Assembly: GCA_028716365.1 (NCBI GenBank)
Contig: JAQUPZ010000012.1
Location: forward strand, 1 to 64,000
Direction: 5' to 3'
DNA: 64,000 nucleotides
Source of the DNA: Kiritimatiellia bacterium
GTDB lineage: Bacteria; Verrucomicrobiota; Kiritimatiellia; UBA8416; YA12-FULL-48-11
The position numbers and the translations under genes were made by a program. Of this stretch, positions 33,063 through 42,434 are shown in pieces. The notes beneath the pieces were generated by a model. It ran no database searches, was not told the origin of the DNA, and saw only the letters and a list, made by a program, of their open reading frames with translations. How positions within the stretch are numbered: the first letter of the stretch is position 1; each line of letters begins with the position of its first letter.

Positions 33063-34088
33063 GTGGATATGCTTGTGGGATGTACCTTGGCAATTCTGGC
33101 TGGCGCGATGCAAGGCGCATTTCCGTTGCCAATGAAATATACCACCGGATGGAAATGGGAAAACACCTGGTGTATATTTGCCCTTTGGGGATTTGTAATC
33201 CTGCCTTGGTTATTGGCTTTCATGACCGTTCCGAATTTATTTAACGTTTACACATCAGCTTCCTGGAAGACCATTGCGGCGATTACTTTCTTTGGCGCTG
33301 GTTGGGGAATCGGCACAATCTGCTTTGGCATTGGAGTCAGCACAGTCGGCTTAGCACTGGGTTTTGCCCTGACTATCGGGATGACAGGTGCCCTGGGAAC
33401 GCTGGTTCCAATGATCGTATTCCATGCCGATGCTTTTCAGACATCTGGCGGTTTGACCATATTGGGAGGTGTGGTGTTGATGTTGATTGGCGTGTGTATA
33501 TGTGCTGTGGCCGGTAAATGGAAGGAAAACGCATTATTAACGTCAGGTAATAATGAAAAGGGAGATAAGCATTCCGGATCATTCTACAAAGGTTTAATCA
33601 TCTGTATTATCAGTGGGGTGGCTTCACCGATGCTGAATTTTGCGTTTGTTTTTGGAGAGGAAATAGTCTCCAACGCAAAAGCGGCAGGGACATCACCAGC
33701 GCATGCCAGCAATCCTATCTGGTGTTGGACCATGAGTTCCGCATTTGTCATTACCGCTATTTACTGCCTGTACCTGATGAGCAGAGATCGAGGTTGGGAC
33801 AGGTATGTTCTTGAAGGAACGGGTCGCTATTGGGGTTTGACTTTTTCCATGGGCGCCTTGTGGTCAGGCAGCATAGCTCTATATGGCATGGGATTGTCAA
33901 AGCTGGGACCATTGGCCGCCTCCATTGGATGGCCGATACTGATGATTACCTCTATCGTGATAGGTAATCTGTGTGGAATCGTCACGGGCGAATGGAAGGG
34001 TGCGGGACGCAAACCATTAATAACAATGATAACCGGTCTTGTAATCCTCGCCATAGCCATCTGTATCATTGGAATGGGTAATGCCTGA
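33063..34088 (+). CDS. rhaT: L-rhamnose-proton symporter RhaT
   Basis: This integral membrane protein of 341 residues has about ten transmembrane helices in the drug/metabolite transporter fold. RhaT signatures: LAILAGAMQGAFPLPMKYTTGWKWENTW near the N-terminus, FGAGWGIGTICFGIGVSTVGLALGFALTIGMTGALGTLVPM, GVASPMLNFAFVFGEEI and MGALWSGSIALYGMGLSKLGPLAASIGWPILM. GGAGG at 33053-33057 favours the GTG at 33063 (spacing 5 nt) or the ATG at 33069 over the ATG at 33051, which overlaps the box. It imports L-rhamnose or a similar 6-deoxyhexose with a proton. Last gene of the AraC-linked operon. Confidence 0.93.
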   Translation: MDMLVGCTLAILAGAMQGAFPLPMKYTTGWKWENTWCIFALWGFVILPWLLAFMTVPNLFNVYTSASWKTIAAITFFGAGWGIGTICFGIGVSTVGLALGFALTIGMTGALGTLVPMIVFHADAFQTSGGLTILGGVVLMLIGVCICAVAGKWKENALLTSGNNEKGDKHSGSFYKGLIICIISGVASPMLNFAFVFGEEIVSNAKAAGTSPAHASNPIWCWTMSSAFVITAIYCLYLMSRDRGWDRYVLEGTGRYWGLTFSMGALWSGSIALYGMGLSKLGPLAASIGWPILMITSIVIGNLCGIVTGEWKGAGRKPLITMITGLVILAIAICIIGMGNA

Positions 34089-34134
34089 CCCCGGAAAACG
34101 GCAGTCTGCAACATCCTCCATTGTATTTCCTCGA

Positions 34135-34199
34135 GTTAAAAAAAGACACAAACTGAATAATAGGGTGGATATGTACAAATCCCGTTAATTCTGTATAAT
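34135..34199 (+). promoter_or_regulatory. AraC-linked promoter box, copy 2
   Basis: The same 31-nt block as at 29947 (one mismatch) starts at 34135. It is followed by GGATAT, TACAAAT and a perfect TATAAT at 34194-34199. It lies between rhaT and the GH29 gene and drives the latter, whose leader also repeats the GGGAGGATGAAATG ribosome site seen before 30048. Confidence 0.78.
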
Positions 34200-34251
34200 T
34201 ATGGCAAATAAGTCGGATAATGCTGAATATATAATTAACCGGGAGGATGAA

Positions 34252-35943
34252 ATGAGAAATACAAGCATGGCGAAATCTCTGCCCACAATTCTGATTGGAT
34301 TATTTTTCGGATTGGCTGTTACAGGAGCTGCCGAAAATCCACCCTATGCTCCGCCACAACCTGAGGCTATGAAACGCTGGCAGGACATGCGTTTTGGAAT
34401 GTTCATCCACTGGGGACCGGTGAGTATTACGGGACATGAAATCGGATGGGCGCGGGGTACCCAGACGCCGATCGAGGAATACGACAACCTTTACAAGAAA
34501 TTCAACCCGGTGAATTTTAATGCCGATGAATGGGTGAAGGTGGCCAAAGATGCCGGCATGAAGTACATGGTATTGACCACGAAACATCATGACGGATTCT
34601 GCCTCTGGGACACCAAGCAGACGGATTATAATATCATGAATTCGCCGTTTAAGCGGGATGTGGTAAAAGAACTTTCAGAAGCATGCAAGAAGCAGGGCAT
34701 AGCATTCGGGACATATTACTCTACCTGTGACTGGTATCATCCTGATTTTCCGCTCACCAGTCCGGGCGGTAAAACCAAGCGCGAAAAATCAGACCTCGAT
34801 TCCTATAACCGTTACCTGCTTGCCCAGATCAGAGAACTCATTACCAATTATGGTCCGCTTCTGACCATATGGAACGATGTGCCGCAGATGTTCAAGGGTC
34901 GCGGGACAAACACCATCAACATGGTGCGTGCGCTCCAGCCCGACATCCTCATCAACAATCGAACCGGCGATGGCGGCGATTACGATACGCCCGAACAGAG
35001 GGTTGGTGGATTTCAGATGAATCGTCCGTGGGAAACCTGCATGACGATTTGCCGTCAATGGGCATGGAAGCCGGACGATACCATGAAGACTCTCAAGGAG
35101 TGCATGCAGACGCTTATTCGTACTGCGGGTGGTGACGGCAATCTTCTCTTCAATGTTGGCCCGATGCCTGACGGAAAGATTGAACAGAGGCAGATTGACC
35201 GGTTGAAGGAGATGGGACAGTGGTTGCAGAAATATGGTGCAAGTATTTACGGTACTCGCGGCGGTCCGTTCAAACCGGCAGCGTGGGGTGTAAGTACTCG
35301 GAAAGATAAACAGATCTTTGTACATGTATTCAACTGGCCGGAAGAGGGAAAACTGGAACTGCCTTCAATCCCCTCCAGGATCCTTTCGGCAAAGGCGTTG
35401 ACCGGCGGATCAGTTGAGTTCAAGCAGGATGATAAAGGTATCTCCCTGAATGTTCCGGCTGCCAGTCGCGAAGAGATTGATACATTAATTGCGCTGGAAA
35501 TAGATGGTCCGGCAATTGATATTGCGCCGGTTGTTGCGGGTTCATCCAGTTTATCGCTTGCGTTTGGTGCAAAGGCAACTGCTTCAAATGTCTACCAGAA
35601 GAATCCTTCCTATAGTCCCGACAAGGCACTTGACGATGATGATGGGACCCGCTGGGCAACAGATGCGGGAACAAAGCAGGCATGGCTGGAGGTTGATCTT
35701 GGTAAGCCGAAAGAGTTTTCAAAGGTATTGATCAAGGAGTGGGTAGATGCCAAGGGCAGCAGATCGAATTCTTTTGAACTTCAGTACAAGGCAGGCGACG
35801 AATGGAAGACAATCATCAAGGGCGGAAAGATCGGCAAGAATTTCAAGAAATCTTTCCCTGTGGTCACAGCGCAGATGGTGCGCCTGAACATACTTGAAGC
35901 CACCAATGGTCCCACAATCGAAGAGTTTCAGTTGATGAAATAA
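34252..35943 (+). CDS. Alpha-L-fucosidase, GH29 (5), with C-terminal F5/8C (CBM32-like) domain
   Basis: The protein has 563 residues and a signal peptide (MRNTSMAKSLPTILIGLFFGLAVTGAAE). The barrel: DMRFGMFIHWGPVSITGHE, LTTKHHDGFCLWDTKQTDY, GTYYSTCDWYHPDF, and LLTIWNDVPQMF with D209 at the nucleophile position; DTPEQRVGGFQMNRPWETC and GGDGNLLFNVGPMPDG follow. After a beta domain, residues about 435-563 form a discoidin domain (ATASNVYQKNPSYSPDKALDDDDGTRWAT...AWLEVDLG), likely binding glycan. GGGAGG 5 nt before the ATG at 34252 fixes the start. It shares its promoter box with the rhaT operon, which suggests that fucose or rhamnose release and uptake are coregulated. Confidence 0.93.
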   Translation: MRNTSMAKSLPTILIGLFFGLAVTGAAENPPYAPPQPEAMKRWQDMRFGMFIHWGPVSITGHEIGWARGTQTPIEEYDNLYKKFNPVNFNADEWVKVAKDAGMKYMVLTTKHHDGFCLWDTKQTDYNIMNSPFKRDVVKELSEACKKQGIAFGTYYSTCDWYHPDFPLTSPGGKTKREKSDLDSYNRYLLAQIRELITNYGPLLTIWNDVPQMFKGRGTNTINMVRALQPDILINNRTGDGGDYDTPEQRVGGFQMNRPWETCMTICRQWAWKPDDTMKTLKECMQTLIRTAGGDGNLLFNVGPMPDGKIEQRQIDRLKEMGQWLQKYGASIYGTRGGPFKPAAWGVSTRKDKQIFVHVFNWPEEGKLELPSIPSRILSAKALTGGSVEFKQDDKGISLNVPAASREEIDTLIALEIDGPAIDIAPVVAGSSSLSLAFGAKATASNVYQKNPSYSPDKALDDDDGTRWATDAGTKQAWLEVDLGKPKEFSKVLIKEWVDAKGSRSNSFELQYKAGDEWKTIIKGGKIGKNFKKSFPVVTAQMVRLNILEATNGPTIEEFQLMK

Positions 35944-36123
35944 TTTCTTGTAATCTTTTACCATATTTCCGGTTTTACTGAAAGATCCCGTGTTTCTGTT
36001 CGTTTCTCTGTAACCCGTCATGAAGTCATGTTGGTGTAACATGTGAATTCCGCCCATGGCTGATTTACCGTTGACGTCCACTATGTTCCTGACACATAAT
36101 ACCACCCAAAGAGAGAATATGAG

Positions 36124-36158
36124 GCTTATTCATGAATGTTCAGAATAAGCAATTTTTT
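36124..36158 (+). terminator. Rho-independent terminator
   Basis: GCTTATTC (36124-36131) and GAATAAGC (36143-36150) form an 8-bp stem with an 11-nt loop, followed after AA by six Ts. It lies 180 nt after the GH29 (5) stop and 50 nt before the adaptor gene, so it separates the two transcripts. The rest of 35944-36123 shows nothing further. Confidence 0.68.
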
Positions 36159-36208
36159 ATTAATTCTGTCGCGGTTGGAAACCTTTTTCCGGCAGGATAG
36201 AATGATGT

Positions 36209-37438
36209 ATGCATAGTGACGCAAAACAATACAGCCGTCCCAAACTGCGCCAGTGGCTAGGTTGGCCACGGATTCGAGACTGGTGGTCGTTTCTCGTTTG
36301 GCTTGGTGCTTGTTTTGCGGCGTGCTGGTTATATCTCGAAAGTCCGCAACCAAACGGTGCCTGGTCAATTCGCGGCATCGTCGACGCCGGGGGGGTATCC
36401 CTCTCACCCGTGGAAACCGCGCGCATTCAGAAGATTCATGTTAAAGAAGGCCAGCAGGTTCGCCGGGGCGATCTACTTGTTACGATGGACATGTCCCTGA
36501 TCGCCCACGGCGTTAGCGCTGATTTGCTCAACGCCACAAGCATAGAAACAGCATTTGGCGATACGCATCAGGATGTCCTGCAGGCCGTCAGCCAGCGCAT
36601 TGATGCCATTGCAGCCCTCGAAGCCAACGTCGCTACCTGTAGACAGGAATGGGAAAGGGAAAGCGGCCAACTCAAGGCCCTACAGGACGAACAGAAACGT
36701 CGAGAGGCTTTGTACACTGATCGGGTCATTGACGACCTGACGCGTATCCAACTCTTGCCTGCAATTGCAGCCTTGGAGAAAGCCGTAGCTCTGTATCCGC
36801 AACGTATTGAAATGTACGAGAAACAACTGACACAGGCAAAAACGTACTACCGAAACATAATGGAATGGCTCGGTGCAGAAGAGGGCCACCCGGTTTCAGA
36901 AGCCATTCGTCGTCGCCTTAATGAGGAGCAGGTTCGTACACTAATCAACCAGGCACGGGCTGAAGCTCTACTTCTCAAAGATGCATATAAAATCATCGCG
37001 CCACAGGATGGTACCGTTTCGCAGATTATCGGGCGGGAGGGGGAAGTGGTTGCCGCCGACATTCCGATCCTTCGACTTGTCAGTAACTCGCCGGACCGGA
37101 TCATTGCGTACCTGGCGGAAATGCAAGTCGCCCAAGTTCATGTTGGGCAGCAGCTTCTTGTTCAGAGTATGAACCGTCGCAACTTGGCGACGGTCCTGGC
37201 TACCGTCGAATCAGTAAGCGCGGAGGTACACGCTTCTTCATCTCTTCTCACTGCCACTGGTCGCCAAGTCCCGCTCCGTGCACAACGAATCATACTTCGC
37301 ATTAATGACGCACATCCATTTGTTGGGGGTGAGGCCGTCTTTCTTCACGCTCCCTTAACAGGATTCATGGGCATGTTCGATAAGATTTTCAGGGCAGAGA
37401 AAAAAATACCAAAGGTGTCCGGTGGTCAATCATCATGA
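36209..37438 (+). CDS. HlyD-family membrane-fusion (periplasmic adaptor) protein
   Basis: This protein of 409 residues has one N-terminal transmembrane helix (FLVWLGACFAACWLYLE, about 28-45). A lipoyl half-motif follows (GIVDAGGVSLSPVETARIQKIHVKEGQQVRRGDLLVTMD). A long helical hairpin spans about 110-265 (LEANVATCRQEWERESGQLKALQDEQKRREAL). The second lipoyl half is YKIIAPQDGTVSQIIGREGEVVAADIPILRLV, then a beta-barrel domain. This is the adaptor of a tripartite efflux or secretion system linking inner and outer membranes. The next gene overlaps by 4 nt (ATGA) and encodes the outer-membrane factor. No RND, ABC or MFS partner is adjacent, so the inner-membrane component must be elsewhere or absent. 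Confidence 0.88.
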   Translation: MHSDAKQYSRPKLRQWLGWPRIRDWWSFLVWLGACFAACWLYLESPQPNGAWSIRGIVDAGGVSLSPVETARIQKIHVKEGQQVRRGDLLVTMDMSLIAHGVSADLLNATSIETAFGDTHQDVLQAVSQRIDAIAALEANVATCRQEWERESGQLKALQDEQKRREALYTDRVIDDLTRIQLLPAIAALEKAVALYPQRIEMYEKQLTQAKTYYRNIMEWLGAEEGHPVSEAIRRRLNEEQVRTLINQARAEALLLKDAYKIIAPQDGTVSQIIGREGEVVAADIPILRLVSNSPDRIIAYLAEMQVAQVHVGQQLLVQSMNRRNLATVLATVESVSAEVHASSSLLTATGRQVPLRAQRIILRINDAHPFVGGEAVFLHAPLTGFMGMFDKIFRAEKKIPKVSGGQSS

Positions 37439-39306
37439 AGCATATTGTTCTCTTCAATATCCTTCTGTCCATAATGATGCTTTGTCTGGCGTCGGGCTGC
37501 CGTTCATTGTCACCCCCTGACATCACTCTCAAGCCCTTTGTTCTCGATCCGATTCGCAACCAGACGCCTCCCCTTGACCTGACGGGCACCAATACCGTTT
37601 CGATCCAAGACGTGATTGCCCACGCACTGCGTACGGATGCCGACATCAATGAGCGTGCTGCACGTTGTCATCGAGCTGCCGGTGATCTGGCCGGCATTCA
37701 CCCCGAATCCCCAGAAATCCGTGTCGGATACGACAGAAGCCGCGATGACCGAAGAGGCAGGTCTTCCGGACAGGAATGGGGCAGTAGTACTCAGACCGGC
37801 GTGCAGCGTTCCACGGGCTCAGGCACTCAGACCACCGAACGCCAGCAGACAGCTGTAACCGATTATGCTAACCCCCTTGACCCGAATCAGACTTCAATAG
37901 AAGATTCCACAACGCAGGAATCATCTCAATCCTATGAACGTGAGACATTCCGTTCACATTCTTCTTTCTTTAAAAGTTCATCAGCATTTGATTATCAGCG
38001 TCAGCAGGAAGATGGCGTCAGCATTGCGCTGCGGATCGCCCCCCCTAATCCCTGGCTGCTCAGCGCAGAGCGGCAGGCCGGCAAAGCTGTCCAGACAATT
38101 GACGAAGCCGAGCTGCTGGTACGCGAACAAAAGTTGGCTTGCGACATTGTTGAAGCGAGTCTCCGCCTTCATTATCAGCAGAGCATGCTGCGTCTGCAAA
38201 CTGCATACGTGGCCCGTGTGTCGAGTGTACAGGAGAACTTGCGGACTGCCTTCGAAAAAGGCGGACTACCTGCGGACATTTATGCCGAAGGCTGTCGCCT
38301 GATGTCCACCGCGCTTGCCAAACAACACCGGATGGAAACAAGTATTACCGATCTCGAGCGCGACCTTCGCCTGCTTACCGGCGTGGATCCAGATCGCCTT
38401 GCGCTTGATGCGCTCAGAGAGGCTTCCATAGTCCCATTATCTGTCCCGAAAGATCAGACCAATGACGTCGCCTGGGCCTCATTACTCACAAAATCACACG
38501 CCGTCGTCCTTAGCGCTCAATGGAATCTTCATCTGATGGAAGCAGAATGGAAGAAAGCCCGGATTGCCACCATACCATGGGCAAGTCGCTTGATGGCAGG
38601 TTACGCCTGGTGGGACGGGACACGATACGGCTACGGCAGTTTCGAACGCAGCGGATTCGAAACTCAGACAACGGCATCGCAGTCTACCAGGGATAGAACG
38701 AATATGTCTAATACCCATGGAACGGAAGTCGAGTCATCCGGTGATGTCACCACACGCGATGGGACCGCACAACAGTCCTCCGTAACCCGGACCGATCAAA
38801 ACGAGACGCAAAAAGAGAATTCAAGCAGCGCCGGCAGTGAAACATCGGATGCAGAAAATGACGGGAAAGAGTGGTGGGTCGAAATCGGCGTAGAAATTCC
38901 GGTGTTTGAATGGCTTTCAGGAGAATCTCGTGTCCGCAAACAAGCAGCCAAGTCCGCTCGTGAAGCGTGTGAGCGTGTCCAGCAACGTGTCTATTCCTCC
39001 ATTCTTTCGGCTCTTCATGCCACCAGGCAGACTCGTGATACCTTGCAACAATCCAACCTTCGATTTCACCGGGAATACTCCAATCTGAATCAATACGCAT
39101 CCATCGCAAGGCTCCAGGGACTGCCCGGCGAGGTAAAAGCGCTCCGGGCCAACGAGGAAATCATCGAAATGGCCATACTCTTTCTCGACTGTTCCTTGCG
39201 CGAAGCCCTTGCCAAAATTGAACTTGTACGCGCAGCGGGTCTCAGCCCATTTCTCGGAATGCCGGTCGTTTCTCAAGAAGATTCCCAGGATGAAACAAAC
39301 TTCTAG
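37435..39306 (+). CDS. TolC-like outer-membrane efflux lipoprotein with two long Ser/Thr/Gln-rich loops
   Basis: This protein of 623 residues is longer than a typical TolC-family factor (about 450-490). The signal peptide ends in a lipobox (LASGC). Helical repeats of the outer-membrane factor fold cover about 200-390 and 485-610, with coiled-coil character. Two low-complexity segments, about 98-185 and 400-475, rich in Ser, Thr, Gln, Asn and Asp, lie exactly where each half of the fold forms its beta-hairpin (VRI/LRI... and WWVEIGVEIPVFEW). They are therefore predicted to be enlarged surface loops. The start overlaps the adaptor stop (ATGA). Confidence 0.85.
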   Translation: MKHIVLFNILLSIMMLCLASGCRSLSPPDITLKPFVLDPIRNQTPPLDLTGTNTVSIQDVIAHALRTDADINERAARCHRAAGDLAGIHPESPEIRVGYDRSRDDRRGRSSGQEWGSSTQTGVQRSTGSGTQTTERQQTAVTDYANPLDPNQTSIEDSTTQESSQSYERETFRSHSSFFKSSSAFDYQRQQEDGVSIALRIAPPNPWLLSAERQAGKAVQTIDEAELLVREQKLACDIVEASLRLHYQQSMLRLQTAYVARVSSVQENLRTAFEKGGLPADIYAEGCRLMSTALAKQHRMETSITDLERDLRLLTGVDPDRLALDALREASIVPLSVPKDQTNDVAWASLLTKSHAVVLSAQWNLHLMEAEWKKARIATIPWASRLMAGYAWWDGTRYGYGSFERSGFETQTTASQSTRDRTNMSNTHGTEVESSGDVTTRDGTAQQSSVTRTDQNETQKENSSSAGSETSDAENDGKEWWVEIGVEIPVFEWLSGESRVRKQAAKSAREACERVQQRVYSSILSALHATRQTRDTLQQSNLRFHREYSNLNQYASIARLQGLPGEVKALRANEEIIEMAILFLDCSLREALAKIELVRAAGLSPFLGMPVVSQEDSQDETNF

Positions 39307-39394
39307 GATCTATTAACCAATTTCCATGGTCAGGTAGTATGAAAGGCAGAACCTTCGAAACCGCCAAGTTATCAGTAACCGACAAAGGAGATTT

Positions 39395-40696
39395 ATGATG
39401 AAGACTACAGCATGGTTGACAATTTTTGTGTGCTGGATGGCCGTGTTGGCGGTGCCCGGCATAGCAGCACCAGTGGATACAAACCTAGTCTGGAAGGCCG
39501 GCGTGGCGTCAGTCGTTATCACGCCGCGGACGAATATGTGGATGGCCGGTTACGCGGCACGTAAGAAACCGTCCGACGGTATAGCTCAGGACCTGTTCGC
39601 GAAGGCGCTCGCGTTGGAAGACGAAAAAGGTTCACGGGTGGTGATCGTGACGATGGATCTCATTGGTGTACTGCAATCAGTACGGCAGTCAGTCGAGAAA
39701 AAGGTCGAAGAACGCCACAAGCTGCCGCCATCGTACCTTCTGCTAAATGCCTCGCACACGCATTGCGGGCCGGAATACCGCCCGCGCTCAGGCCGCGAAC
39801 AGGAATCGACTGATTACCAAGCCTTTCTGGAGGAACGGTTGCTGCGTATCATAGGCGAGGCGCTGTCCAGGCTGCAGCCTGCAAAACTTCAAAAAGCCCA
39901 CGCCCGCTGCGGCTTCGCGATGAATCGCCGGCGTAACTACTTGCTGCCGGCTGATGATCCCAACTCCAAGAAAGCGCCCAACCCTGACGGATTTGTGGAT
40001 CACGATGTGCCGGTACTTATGGTACAGGGCACAGGCACCAATTTGATCGCCGTCCTTTTCAGTTATGCGTGCCATAACACGACATTGAGCGCTGTTTCCA
40101 TGACCAATAACATACCGCGCTACGAGTTTACCGGTGACTACGCCGGTTACGCGCAGGAAACGTTACAGGCCGGTCGACCCGGGCTGACGGCGATGTTTCT
40201 AAACGGTTGCAGTGCCGACCAGAATCCTTACCCTCGTCATTTCATGATACCCTATGTCAAGCCACTTGAGTTTGCGCAGCACCACGGCCGTACACTGGCC
40301 TACTCGGTGGAGGCTGCCATGGCCGCCCACGTGCGCCCGGTTCGCGGGTCAGTGCGAGCTGCACTGGAATACGTCACACTGGAGCGTGAGAATAAAGACT
40401 CCAAGAAGGAGACACCGAGCCGCCAGTATCCCGTGCAGGTGATCCGGTTTGGGGATGATCTGACTATCGTCGCGCTCGGCAGTGAGGTGGTCGTGGATTA
40501 TTCACTGCGTTTGAAACGTGATCTGTCAGGCAAGGCAATCGTTTTTGTGGCTGGATATTCAAACGATTACCCCGGTTATATTCCCAGCCTTCGTGTGTTG
40601 AAAGAAGGAGGCTATGAAGCACCGGATTATAAGCCTGTGATTGAAGACAGGATCGTCACAAAGGTACACGAACTACACGACCGGCTGAGCCAGTGA
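39395..40696 (+). CDS. Neutral/alkaline ceramidase-like secreted protein
   Basis: This 433-residue protein has a signal peptide (MKTTAWLTIFVCWMAVLAVPGIAAP). It resembles the N-terminal domain of neutral/alkaline ceramidases: WKAGVASVVITPRTNMWMAGYAARKKPSDGIAQDLFAKAL, VVIVTMDLIGV, LLLNASHTHCGPE (Zn-binding His pair), LFSYACHNTTL, GDYAGYAQETL and MFLNGCSADQNPYP. The C-terminal Ig-like domain of true ceramidases is missing. Many PVC genomes encode such short secreted homologues; they may hydrolyse amides other than ceramide. AAAGGAG lies 7-13 nt upstream of the start. The 190 nt to the next gene hold no clear structure. Confidence 0.86.
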   Translation: MMKTTAWLTIFVCWMAVLAVPGIAAPVDTNLVWKAGVASVVITPRTNMWMAGYAARKKPSDGIAQDLFAKALALEDEKGSRVVIVTMDLIGVLQSVRQSVEKKVEERHKLPPSYLLLNASHTHCGPEYRPRSGREQESTDYQAFLEERLLRIIGEALSRLQPAKLQKAHARCGFAMNRRRNYLLPADDPNSKKAPNPDGFVDHDVPVLMVQGTGTNLIAVLFSYACHNTTLSAVSMTNNIPRYEFTGDYAGYAQETLQAGRPGLTAMFLNGCSADQNPYPRHFMIPYVKPLEFAQHHGRTLAYSVEAAMAAHVRPVRGSVRAALEYVTLERENKDSKKETPSRQYPVQVIRFGDDLTIVALGSEVVVDYSLRLKRDLSGKAIVFVAGYSNDYPGYIPSLRVLKEGGYEAPDYKPVIEDRIVTKVHELHDRLSQ

Positions 40697-40887
40697 CAAG
40701 ATCATATGCCGGTTATCTTTGAAGCACAGGGCAAGCTGTTTCCTTAAAAAAATGTTCAAAATCTTTCACTGAAGCAGATTGGAAGATTTCCCTTCCGGAA
40801 AGAGGTATTATCACACCAACAATAGTTAAGAAATAGATGTATAGCGTGTATGAGTTAGTGAATGCAGAAAATACAGGAGGTTCGCTT

Positions 40888-42369
40888 ATGAAAAACAATC
40901 CAATTCATAAATATATCTCCAACCATGACTGCAACTCGAAGCATTGTTCAACTTGTCTTGTTAATAACGGTAAATCCGGATTCAGCCGGCGACAATTTCT
41001 GTCTTCAGCCATTAGTGTTGCAACAGCTGCGGCTTTTACGCAGTTCGATTCATTTTGTTTTGCCGCCAAAATTCGCAATGAGATTCCGAAGCTAACTGGC
41101 GGGCCGCGCGTTAAGGTGGTGTTCATTCGTCCCGACCGGGAACCGGACGTCAGTTGGCCCGGGGGTAACTGTGATGTGCCGGCACAACAGGCGCTGTTCA
41201 TAAAAACACTCGAAAATGCGGCGAAAGAACTCAACGTTCAGCTCGACCTGCGCGCCGAACCGCTTAACAAGCCTGCTGATGTTACTTCACTCCTCGAACA
41301 GCTCAAACAGTCACCGCCCGATGGTCTTATCGTTTGCGGCATGAGCCTGACAATATGGCCAACTATCAAGGAAATTATCGAGAAGCGCGGCGATATTCCA
41401 ACCATTCTCTACAGTCACCTCAGCGGTTTTACAAGCCATTTACAACTCGGGCGAGACCTGCCAAAGACCTACGTTGCCGCCACCCCGAACGTACAATGGC
41501 TGGCCACCGCAGTGCGCATGTTTGCCGCGCAGTGGCGAATCAAAAACAGCCGTATCCTTTTAATCACGAAGGCAGGTACGGACATTGTCTTAAAACCATG
41601 GGGTACTACTCTGCGACGTATGGATAAAGCACAGTTTCAGGAGGAATTCAAAAAGGTGGAAGAGTCCAGTGAAATTCGCGCCATTGCCAGGGCCTACACC
41701 AGGAGTGCCGCGCGCATCGTTGAACCAACTAAACAAGATATTCTCAATGCCGCCAGGAACTATATTGTCATACGCCACCTTCTGGAAATCGAACAATGTA
41801 ACGGCGTTTGTATTGACTGCCTCGGTTGGAAAAATCCCGTTTGCATGGCGTACTCCAAGCTCCTTGACGAAGGTGTCCCGGCCGCTTGCGAAGGCGACCT
41901 GAACGCAACGGTCGGCGAATTGTTATCTATTCATCTCCTTAACCGTTCCGGCTTTATTCAGGACCCATCACCCAATACTGTGGACAACACCTTCATCGGC
42001 TCGCATTGTACGTGTCCGACACGGTTAGATGGTTTTGACAAAGATCAACGCGCAGACTTTTGGTTGCGGAGCTACCATACACGTACCGGCTGCTCAATGC
42101 AGGTCCTCTGGCCGGCCGGCAGGGAAGTTACTGTTCTGCAGACCAGTGCCAACGCTCCATCGATGCTTGTTGGAACTGGTCATGTTCGCAGCAACATTCC
42201 GCAGCCGCCCTCCGGCTGTTGCCGTACAGCCGTGGAAATCGAAATGGACAATGTTGTAGATACGCGCAATGTGAAAGGATTCCATCAGCTCTTCCTGCTT
42301 GGCAATCATGAGCGGATCCTGCAGGCGTACGGTCGCCTCTTCGATATAAAGGTTGAACGAATTGCATAA
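40888..42369 (+). CDS. Tat-exported L-fucose/L-arabinose isomerase-fold protein
   Basis: The product has 493 residues. FSRRQFLSSAISVATAAAF is a twin-arginine signal preceded by a Cys/His-rich leader (HDCNSKHCSTC). The mature part resembles the fucose/arabinose isomerase fold: VKVVFIRPDREPD, FIKTLENAAKEL, PPDGLIVCGMSLTIW, CIDCLGWKNPVCMAYSKLLDEGVPAACEGDLNATVGELLSIHLL, and a C-terminal beta domain with IGSHCTCPTRLDGF. The ACEGDLNA segment corresponds to the metal Glu/Asp region of isomerases. An exported isomerase is unexpected. AGGAGG before 40888 fixes the start; an upstream ATG would precede the ribosome site. Confidence 0.78.
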   Translation: MKNNPIHKYISNHDCNSKHCSTCLVNNGKSGFSRRQFLSSAISVATAAAFTQFDSFCFAAKIRNEIPKLTGGPRVKVVFIRPDREPDVSWPGGNCDVPAQQALFIKTLENAAKELNVQLDLRAEPLNKPADVTSLLEQLKQSPPDGLIVCGMSLTIWPTIKEIIEKRGDIPTILYSHLSGFTSHLQLGRDLPKTYVAATPNVQWLATAVRMFAAQWRIKNSRILLITKAGTDIVLKPWGTTLRRMDKAQFQEEFKKVEESSEIRAIARAYTRSAARIVEPTKQDILNAARNYIVIRHLLEIEQCNGVCIDCLGWKNPVCMAYSKLLDEGVPAACEGDLNATVGELLSIHLLNRSGFIQDPSPNTVDNTFIGSHCTCPTRLDGFDKDQRADFWLRSYHTRTGCSMQVLWPAGREVTVLQTSANAPSMLVGTGHVRSNIPQPPSGCCRTAVEIEMDNVVDTRNVKGFHQLFLLGNHERILQAYGRLFDIKVERIA

Positions 42370-42434
42370 AGAAAAAGGTACAAAATGGAATATTCACTCC
42401 CGTACCTTTCTTGTATTTTAGGAGGTTTAAAAAC

